Notes under the pieces: generated by a model | Told to the model about the DNA's origin: nothing | The model's input: the letters and a program-made list of their open reading frames with translations, nothing else | The model's database searches: none | Program-made: the position numbers and the translations under genes | Part shown: one piece after another, positions 38,029-42,646 of the stretch | Layout: each line of letters starts with the position of its first letter | Numbering within the stretch: the first letter of the stretch is position 1 | DNA from: a virus | DNA: 42,646 nucleotides | Virus record (IMG/VR): IMGVR_UViG_3300047320_000349 | Coordinates: 1-42,646 of that record | Direction: 5' to 3' (one strand)

Positions 38029-38924
38029 TGAACGAAACCCAAAACACGGCAGCATCCGGTACTGTCGCCGGCCAGCTGCTGGCCAGCACCGTCCAGCCGC
38101 AGGAACATCTGCAGATCAACGAATCCGCTATTCAGCAGCTGGGCGCCCTCACCGTGGCCGCCACCAGTGTCCGCTCGATCGGCGATGCGCACTTCCTGGT
38201 CCTGCCGCCGGAATACAGGCACTTCGACATCACCAAGGCGATCGAGGGCGCCCTGCCCGAGCCGCACCGCAAAAGCGGTACCGTCGTCCTGTCGGACCTG
38301 AACAGCTTCATGCAGTTTGTCGCCGACCAAGCGTCGCCCGACGACTGCTACATCTATGCCCATCCCGACACGCGCACGCTGGTCGCCGTACTGAACGACC
38401 ACGGCAAGGGCCATGGAGGCATGCCAGCCTGGCGTGACTTCCGCGTGAGCTATACCGCAGAACTCAGCCGCGAATTCACCGGCTGGTACCAGAACGACCG
38501 CAAAGCGATGGAGCAGGAGGCGTTCGCGGTCTTCCTCGAGGACAACGTGGCCGACATCAGCGAGCCGAGCGGCGAAACGATGCTGCAGGTCGCCCTGACC
38601 CTCCAGGCCAAGACCGAAGTCGCGTTCAGCTCGCACCGCCGCCTCGACAACGGCCAGGTGCAGCTGGCGTACACCGAAAACATCGACGCCCGGGCCGGCG
38701 CGGGCGACATCATGATCCCGCGCGAGTTCGCGCTCGGCCTGCGCCTGTTCAAGAATGGCGACGGCTACAAGGTGCGCGCCCGCCTGAAGTATCGCCTGGG
38801 CGGCGGCAAGGTCAAGTTCTGGTACGAGCTGGACCGCGTCGAGAACGCGATCGAGGATGCGTTCAAGGCCTACGTCGACCAGGCGCGCAGCAGCGGCTTC
38901 ACGGTCCTCATCGGCAAGCCGTAA
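38028..38924 (+). CDS. DUF2303 (YfdQ-like) protein
   Basis: The 298-residue protein matches the DUF2303/YfdQ family: an N-terminal HFLVLPPEYRHFDI region, FMQFVADQASPDDCYIYA, then AVLNDHGKGHGGMPAWRDFR, and WYQNDRKAMEQEAFAVFLED, with the C-terminal VKFWYELDRVENAIEDAF. The family is common in cryptic prophages and temperate phages; its biochemical role is not known to me. It shares one base with the gene before. The partner pair (37684 and 38028 genes) is kept together in related phages, which suggests that they act together. Confidence 0.85.
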   Translation: MNETQNTAASGTVAGQLLASTVQPQEHLQINESAIQQLGALTVAATSVRSIGDAHFLVLPPEYRHFDITKAIEGALPEPHRKSGTVVLSDLNSFMQFVADQASPDDCYIYAHPDTRTLVAVLNDHGKGHGGMPAWRDFRVSYTAELSREFTGWYQNDRKAMEQEAFAVFLEDNVADISEPSGETMLQVALTLQAKTEVAFSSHRRLDNGQVQLAYTENIDARAGAGDIMIPREFALGLRLFKNGDGYKVRARLKYRLGGGKVKFWYELDRVENAIEDAFKAYVDQARSSGFTVLIGKP

Positions 38925-38940
38925 GCAAGGGATTCCCGCC

Positions 38941-39354
38941 ATGCCGCGCTATCACCACCGCCAGCAGTTCCAGTCCAAGGCCAACGTCCCGATGGTGGCC
39001 GAGACACGCGACCGGCTCGCGCTCGAGATACGCATGGCGGGCGAATACCTAATCGGGCACCCGTCCATCGAGTCCTACAACACCCTGTCGAAGATGTTCG
39101 CCGCGCTGAATCGCGGCGGCATGGGCGCCAACCTGGTCGATCCCGGCGCCAACGTGCTGAATGGCGTCTGCGATCGCTTCGAGCAGACTGGTGGCATCAC
39201 GGTGGAGCCCGAGGAAGCCGCGCGACTACGCCAGGTGATTGCCGATATAGACGCCGGCCTGCACCGAATCCCGCTGCAACGCTTTGCCCACGCCGTTGCC
39301 GAGGTGGAGGTGTTTGCGGCCGTTACCGAACTCCCCTGCCGGAAAAACGCATGA
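38941..39354 (+). CDS. Hypothetical early phage protein, 137 aa
   Basis: An ATG at 38941 (preceded by AAGGGATT, a moderate ribosome-binding sequence) starts a soluble helical protein with HHRQQFQSKANVPMVAETRD near the start, then ALNRGGMGANLVDPG and a helix RLRQVIADIDAG. The C-terminus has the paired cysteine ELPCRKNA. No known motif. Overlaps the next gene by four bases. Confidence 0.55.
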   Translation: MPRYHHRQQFQSKANVPMVAETRDRLALEIRMAGEYLIGHPSIESYNTLSKMFAALNRGGMGANLVDPGANVLNGVCDRFEQTGGITVEPEEAARLRQVIADIDAGLHRIPLQRFAHAVAEVEVFAAVTELPCRKNA

Positions 39355-39767
39355 CTACCATCCTTATTCAGTCTACCCCGGGCAAGCTGGCCGCGATTTA
39401 CGAGGCAGCTGCACTCATCAAGGAAAAGGGCCCGATGCGGCGCTTGGAGCTATTCGCCGCGATGGACTTCGGCCCCGAGCGAACCCGCGAACTGAAGCTG
39501 CGCGAAGCGTTCCAGACGAGCTGGTTGCGAGAGGCGTCGTCTGGCCACATTGAGTTGACCGAATACTCCCAGCAACACTTCGACCGCCAGAAGTCCGCCA
39601 GCACCTATGTCGGCGAAGTTACGCCACCGCAATACCGAGGAAACTGGCGCACCGGCACGCTGAGCCGCCAGCACATCCCGAACCGCCGCGGTACGCGCGC
39701 AGACGTCCCGGAATGGTCGGTGCGCGAGACCGTATCCATCAAGACCATCGGCGGGAGAGAGACATGA
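39351..39767 (+). CDS. Hypothetical early phage protein, 138 aa
   Basis: The start overlaps the stop before it (ATGA). The N-terminal 70 residues (AAALIKEKGPMRRLELFAAM and REAFQTSWLREAS) could make a winged-helix-like fold; the C-terminal part is basic and Arg/Thr-rich (RQHIPNRRGTRADV). It may bind DNA but no motif is decisive. Followed by an ATGA overlap with the next gene. Confidence 0.5.
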   Translation: MTTILIQSTPGKLAAIYEAAALIKEKGPMRRLELFAAMDFGPERTRELKLREAFQTSWLREASSGHIELTEYSQQHFDRQKSASTYVGEVTPPQYRGNWRTGTLSRQHIPNRRGTRADVPEWSVRETVSIKTIGGRET

Positions 39768-40033
39768 CCGACGGCCCAGTTTCTGATAGCCAGAACGAAC
39801 CGCTCGATCCAGCGGCGTTCGCACACCAGCTGCGGTTGCTGAAATCCGCGCACTGCTGCCGTCCAGTCATCTACCGCGGCCGTCACCAGTTCATCAACGG
39901 GCTGACGCTGTACCAGAACGGCGGACGGGTTGCCATGACCGTATACTTGGGTGGTATTGCCGGCGGCCTCGACAGCACTGAAATTCAAATCAAAAGCGAA
40001 AAGCCCCAAAACCGTGAAACCAATCTACCTTGA
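39764..40033 (+). CDS. Hypothetical early phage protein, 89 aa
   Basis: The protein is short and soluble, with LKSAHCCRPVIYRGRHQFI in the middle and a Gly-rich AMTVYLGGIAGGL segment. The paired cysteines (CC) could bind metal. It starts by ATGA overlap and itself overlaps the AlpA-like gene by 20 bases. No family known to me. Confidence 0.5.
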   Translation: MTDGPVSDSQNEPLDPAAFAHQLRLLKSAHCCRPVIYRGRHQFINGLTLYQNGGRVAMTVYLGGIAGGLDSTEIQIKSEKPQNRETNLP

Positions 40034-40259
40034 ACTTGAAGCCGTTGCATCCGCCGTAGCGCTGGCGGCGACAACTGTGCAGCGCTTGGTCCGGGACGGC
40101 GCGTTTCCGCGGCCGCGCCAGTTGTCAGGGCGACGGGTGGGGTGGCTAACCCGAGAGATTGAAGAGTGGGCGGAAACTAGACCCGTTTCGGATCTGCTTC
40201 CGCCAAAGAATACCAGCCGGCACAAACAGAAAATAGAAAAACCTGGCTTAGGCAGTTAA
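40014..40259 (+). CDS. AlpA-like regulator / excisionase
   Basis: The 81-residue protein starts at GTG 40014. It holds an AlpA-type winged-helix: LEAVASAVALAATTVQRLVR, then DGAFPRPRQLSGRRVGWLTR and EIEEWAETRP. AlpA proteins activate integrase genes or act as excision factors, bending DNA at attachment sites. Here it ends the early operon and lies next to the integrase region, so excision control is likely. Its end overlaps the convergent accessory gene by 12 bases. Confidence 0.82.
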   Translation: MKPIYLELEAVASAVALAATTVQRLVRDGAFPRPRQLSGRRVGWLTREIEEWAETRPVSDLLPPKNTSRHKQKIEKPGLGS

Positions 40260-41288
40260 GCTTACCTGATTCTCAAATTCGATTCCATTATCGTTAAATC
40301 TAATGACATCTGCCAGCTTGACAGAATACCCCATGGAAATAATTTTCTTCCCAACTGCCGTTAAATAATCAATATTAGCCGAGAAACTTCCCAAGTTGAG
40401 CAGCTCCGCACCTAGCTTTGTTATTTTGAAGATTGGAAGCTCAAGCATGTGCTCTCCTTCCCGCTCAATAATTAATAACTTTTTGTGACATACAAGCACT
40501 TGAAGAAACTTATCATTATCTAACGACGGATATCTGTTTGACAATCCCACTGCATCTACACCGGTGATAATCCCAAGCTCCTGCAGCTGCAAAAGATCTC
40601 CAAACGTAAATATTTCAAATTTAGAAAAAGGTTCAACTTCGCGTACAATCCCTCCTTGAATATTATATTCAGCGATTCGCGATATTTGTTCTGCCTCGGC
40701 TTTCGATAACGTGCGTAAGAAATCCAAGGTACGGATAGAATAGGTTCCTGGAGTCTTCACCTCACCGGCGAGCACGCTTGCCCAAAGATTCTGCAACTGT
40801 TCAGAAGATACCTTGGCAACGTGGTCACGCCAAGTTGACAGCCAATCGTCTTCAATATTCTGGCTGGAGGGTTCCTGAGTTTCCTGCCCAAGCATTTGCT
40901 CCGCGATAACTATCGTACGCGCAACATTAACTTCAGATTGAATAATGTTTGCAGCATTGTGAGCGCTGACAGTTAGTATTAACTGACCCATGTCGAGTGT
41001 CGGTTCAATCCTACTGTCGGAAGCAGGAATTAAAAGCATGTGTGAATTGGAAGCATCAATCAATGGCACAAGTGTTCCGTCTTGAAGAAACCGCTTTTTC
41101 CCGGCTTTTACTTCTGCAGCATCGGCCTCCGCTTGGGCTAGAGCAAGTAATTCATGACGCCGGACCTCCGTTTGCGCTCTGCCTTCGCGTACAGTTTGCC
41201 AAGGCTTGAGGAGAGAGCCGACTCCTTTGTCCGTCAAAGTGTCCCACATCTTTTCAATCAGTTTTTCGCCCGGCCACTTAAATTCCAT
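40248..41288 (-). CDS. DUF2806-like accessory protein
   Basis: The 346-residue protein has the DUF2806-type core DDWLSTWRDHVAKVSSEQL, LQNLWASVLAGEVKTPGTY and RTLDFLRTLSKAEAEQI (about residues 147-205), an N-terminal helical part rich in Glu/Ala (EVRRHELLALAQAEADAAEV) and a C-terminal beta-containing domain. Codon use is much more AT-rich than in the phage core, pointing to separate acquisition. The gene has its own promoter (TATAAT on the minus strand, 41313-41318) and ribosome-binding sequence GGAG, so it can be expressed in the lysogen. A role in superinfection exclusion or defence is a guess from context; no catalytic motif is visible. Confidence 0.7.
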   Translation of the reverse strand: MEFKWPGEKLIEKMWDTLTDKGVGSLLKPWQTVREGRAQTEVRRHELLALAQAEADAAEVKAGKKRFLQDGTLVPLIDASNSHMLLIPASDSRIEPTLDMGQLILTVSAHNAANIIQSEVNVARTIVIAEQMLGQETQEPSSQNIEDDWLSTWRDHVAKVSSEQLQNLWASVLAGEVKTPGTYSIRTLDFLRTLSKAEAEQISRIAEYNIQGGIVREVEPFSKFEIFTFGDLLQLQELGIITGVDAVGLSNRYPSLDNDKFLQVLVCHKKLLIIEREGEHMLELPIFKITKLGAELLNLGSFSANIDYLTAVGKKIISMGYSVKLADVIRFNDNGIEFENQVSLTA

Positions 41289-41312
41289 AAAATACGCTCC
41301 ACACTATAACGC

Positions 41313-41318
41313 ATTATA
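41313..41318 (-). promoter_or_regulatory. Promoter -10 (TATAAT) of the DUF2806-like gene
   Basis: A perfect TATAAT on the minus strand lies 25 bases before the ATG at 41288. The -35 is weak (TAGATT at 17-base spacing). The surrounding 56-base gap between integrase stop and this gene is very AT-rich. It indicates independent transcription of the accessory gene. Confidence 0.6.
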
Positions 41319-41344
41319 AAAAACCAACTATTCACAATCTATCT

Positions 41345-42646
41345 TTACTTGGCATTCGACGCTGCTAATTTCTCATAGTGCGCCGAAAGTCTTGAAAGCC
41401 ATTCAAGCCGCTCGTGGTCATAGCGGTGTAAATTGTAAATTCCCGTTATCCCTGTTGGCATGTGTCCCAACACGGCCTCTGCCACTTCATCAGGACAGCC
41501 AAGCGCGGCCAACTGCGTACGCCCTGTGCGCCGTAGATCGTGCACCGACCAATGCGTCACCGGCAGTCGCGGGCGCTCATATTGGGGACGAGTCTTCGCG
41601 TACGGCTGATGCATCCAAACCATTGCGCTGACGGTCTTCTGCTCGACGTGGCCGCTGCGCCCGTCTGACGGGAACAGATAGCCCGACTTCACCAAGTTGA
41701 GGCGCCGCTGTACGATGGCCTCGGCCCGGCCAACTAGGGGCACGCGCAAGTCCGTCGCGTTGTCACGCCAAGAGTTCTTTGTCTTGGCCTTCGGCACCGT
41801 CCACCATAGACCATCGTTTTCGCGCGTAACGTCGTCAACTTCCATATCGAGGATCTCGCTACCCCGGGTGCAGGTCCACATATAGAGCGTGACCACATCT
41901 TCGACCATCCGCGAAAAATTCGGCAGCCAGCGAATAAGCGTGCCAATTTCATCCGGTGACAGCACACGCTTGGCAGTGCCGATCGACTCGCCCTCGCGCA
42001 CGCGGCCCTTACTGCGCAGCTTGCCACGCATGATCTGGCGCCACCAGTTCGGAACTTCCTCGTCCAACTTTCCGGCGTCATGCCCATAGTCCCATGTGGC
42101 GCCAAGCTCAGCGCGCAGCCGACTCGCCTGGACTGGTGTGTCAAGATAGCTCTCGAGCAGACCGAACGCCCTGGCACGTGTCACCTGCACCGGGTCAAGA
42201 TTGGCGAACTCCGGGTGGTCATCTAGTGCGCGGGCGATGGTGCGGCGAGCCTCGGCGGCGCTCTTTTCGTTACGATTGCGATCAATGTGGCCCTCCAAGT
42301 ACATCGTGCACAGCGATCGCACGCTAAGCCGACGCGAGGCCGCCTCCCGCGCCTTGGCCATCGCTTCCTTTTCCTCCTGTCGCCCAGCGCGGCGCTCGGC
42401 CGCAGGGTCGCGGCCTTCAGCGCGTATGTCCCTCAGCTTTTCCCACTCGGCAGTTGCAGCCGAGATCGACAGCTTTGGCCAAGTGCCAATCTTTACCTGA
42501 CGCATGCGATCGTCGACAGGGCTCTTGTAGCGGTAGATCCACGAGCGTGCCGATGCTGACGCCTCCAATCGGAGTCCGGGACTCTCGGAGATGGTAAAGT
42601 GTTGGCCTGGCTCGAGTAGCTTGGCCGCACGGGCATCGAATGGCAT
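41345..42646 (-). CDS. int: Tyrosine integrase, P4-type
   Basis: The 433-residue protein has an arm-type DNA-binding N-domain (residues 1-90; SPGLRLEASASARSWIYRYK is the typical GLxLxV..W..RY pattern), a core-binding domain (about 110-215) and a catalytic domain. The catalytic residues are Arg261 (CTRGSEIL), Lys near 288, His369 and Arg372 (HDLRRTG), His395 (GHMPTG) and the nucleophile Tyr404 (GIYNLHRY). All are intact, so it should be active. P4-type enzymes usually recombine at tRNA 3' ends, in line with the tRNA-His fragment at the other end. The start codon is the last base triplet of the window, so the attachment site and promoter are outside. Confidence 0.93.
   Translation of the reverse strand: MPFDARAAKLLEPGQHFTISESPGLRLEASASARSWIYRYKSPVDDRMRQVKIGTWPKLSISAATAEWEKLRDIRAEGRDPAAERRAGRQEEKEAMAKAREAASRRLSVRSLCTMYLEGHIDRNRNEKSAAEARRTIARALDDHPEFANLDPVQVTRARAFGLLESYLDTPVQASRLRAELGATWDYGHDAGKLDEEVPNWWRQIMRGKLRSKGRVREGESIGTAKRVLSPDEIGTLIRWLPNFSRMVEDVVTLYMWTCTRGSEILDMEVDDVTRENDGLWWTVPKAKTKNSWRDNATDLRVPLVGRAEAIVQRRLNLVKSGYLFPSDGRSGHVEQKTVSAMVWMHQPYAKTRPQYERPRLPVTHWSVHDLRRTGRTQLAALGCPDEVAEAVLGHMPTGITGIYNLHRYDHERLEWLSRLSAHYEKLAASNAK

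Noticed and set aside
38001-38942. 313-codon minus-strand frame opposite the DUF2303 gene
   Set aside because: DUF2303 on the plus strand is well supported; the shadow frame is compositionally odd.

Overview
The window is the left flank and nearly all of one integrated temperate phage in a high-GC betaproteobacterium, most likely a member of the Burkholderiales such as Oxalobacteraceae. That placement is inferred from GC-rich codon use, the MutS N-terminus left at the host edge and the phage gene families; it was not tested by any search. Host-like DNA covers about 1-1945: a polytopic O-antigen ligase/polymerase-like gene, a small unknown gene, and only the first ~25 codons of mutS. From about 1946 to 3090 comes low-GC accessory DNA with a two-gene cassette, followed by the 3' half of a tRNA-His gene (3024-3073), which is a typical attachment-site core, and a bidirectional terminator.

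The phage proper runs from about 3165 past the right edge. Leftward (minus strand) from 32751 lie a YdaS/Cro-like gene, a CII/YmfL-like regulator, a toprim/helicase primase, a gpZ-like protein, terminase small and large subunits with a Mor-like activator gene overlapping the large subunit, gpW, a lambda-type portal, five structural genes of unclear role, a protease-capsid fusion, a DUF2190 protein, head-tail and tail genes (including a -1 frameshift pair), a long tape measure, fibre-like genes, and a lysis cassette (small membrane protein, GH108 endolysin, 3TM holin). A Dam methylase and an SOS-boxed gene pair end this arm. Gene order and families point to a siphovirus with a long non-contractile tail.

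Rightward (plus strand) from 32850 lie a CI-like S24 repressor, a second S24-like protein without catalytic residues, a membrane-anchored moron, and then a tightly overlapping early operon of small unknown genes, a ParB-like protein, a DUF2303 protein and an AlpA-like regulator. The right end has a DUF2806-like accessory gene with its own promoter and a P4-type tyrosine integrase, both on the minus strand. The window stops exactly at the integrase start codon, so the right attachment site is not visible.

Regulation can be read in several places. The same palindrome (GTATAG-N5-CTATAC) covers the leftward lytic promoter at 32776-32804 and the rightward early promoter at 34669-34697, so one repressor probably silences both arms. 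A 52-bp element occurs before the lysis genes and before the capsid gene, with its 18-bp core again before gpW directly after the Mor-like gene; this is a candidate late-promoter/activator pair. A perfect LexA-type box covers the start of a two-gene unit at the left end.
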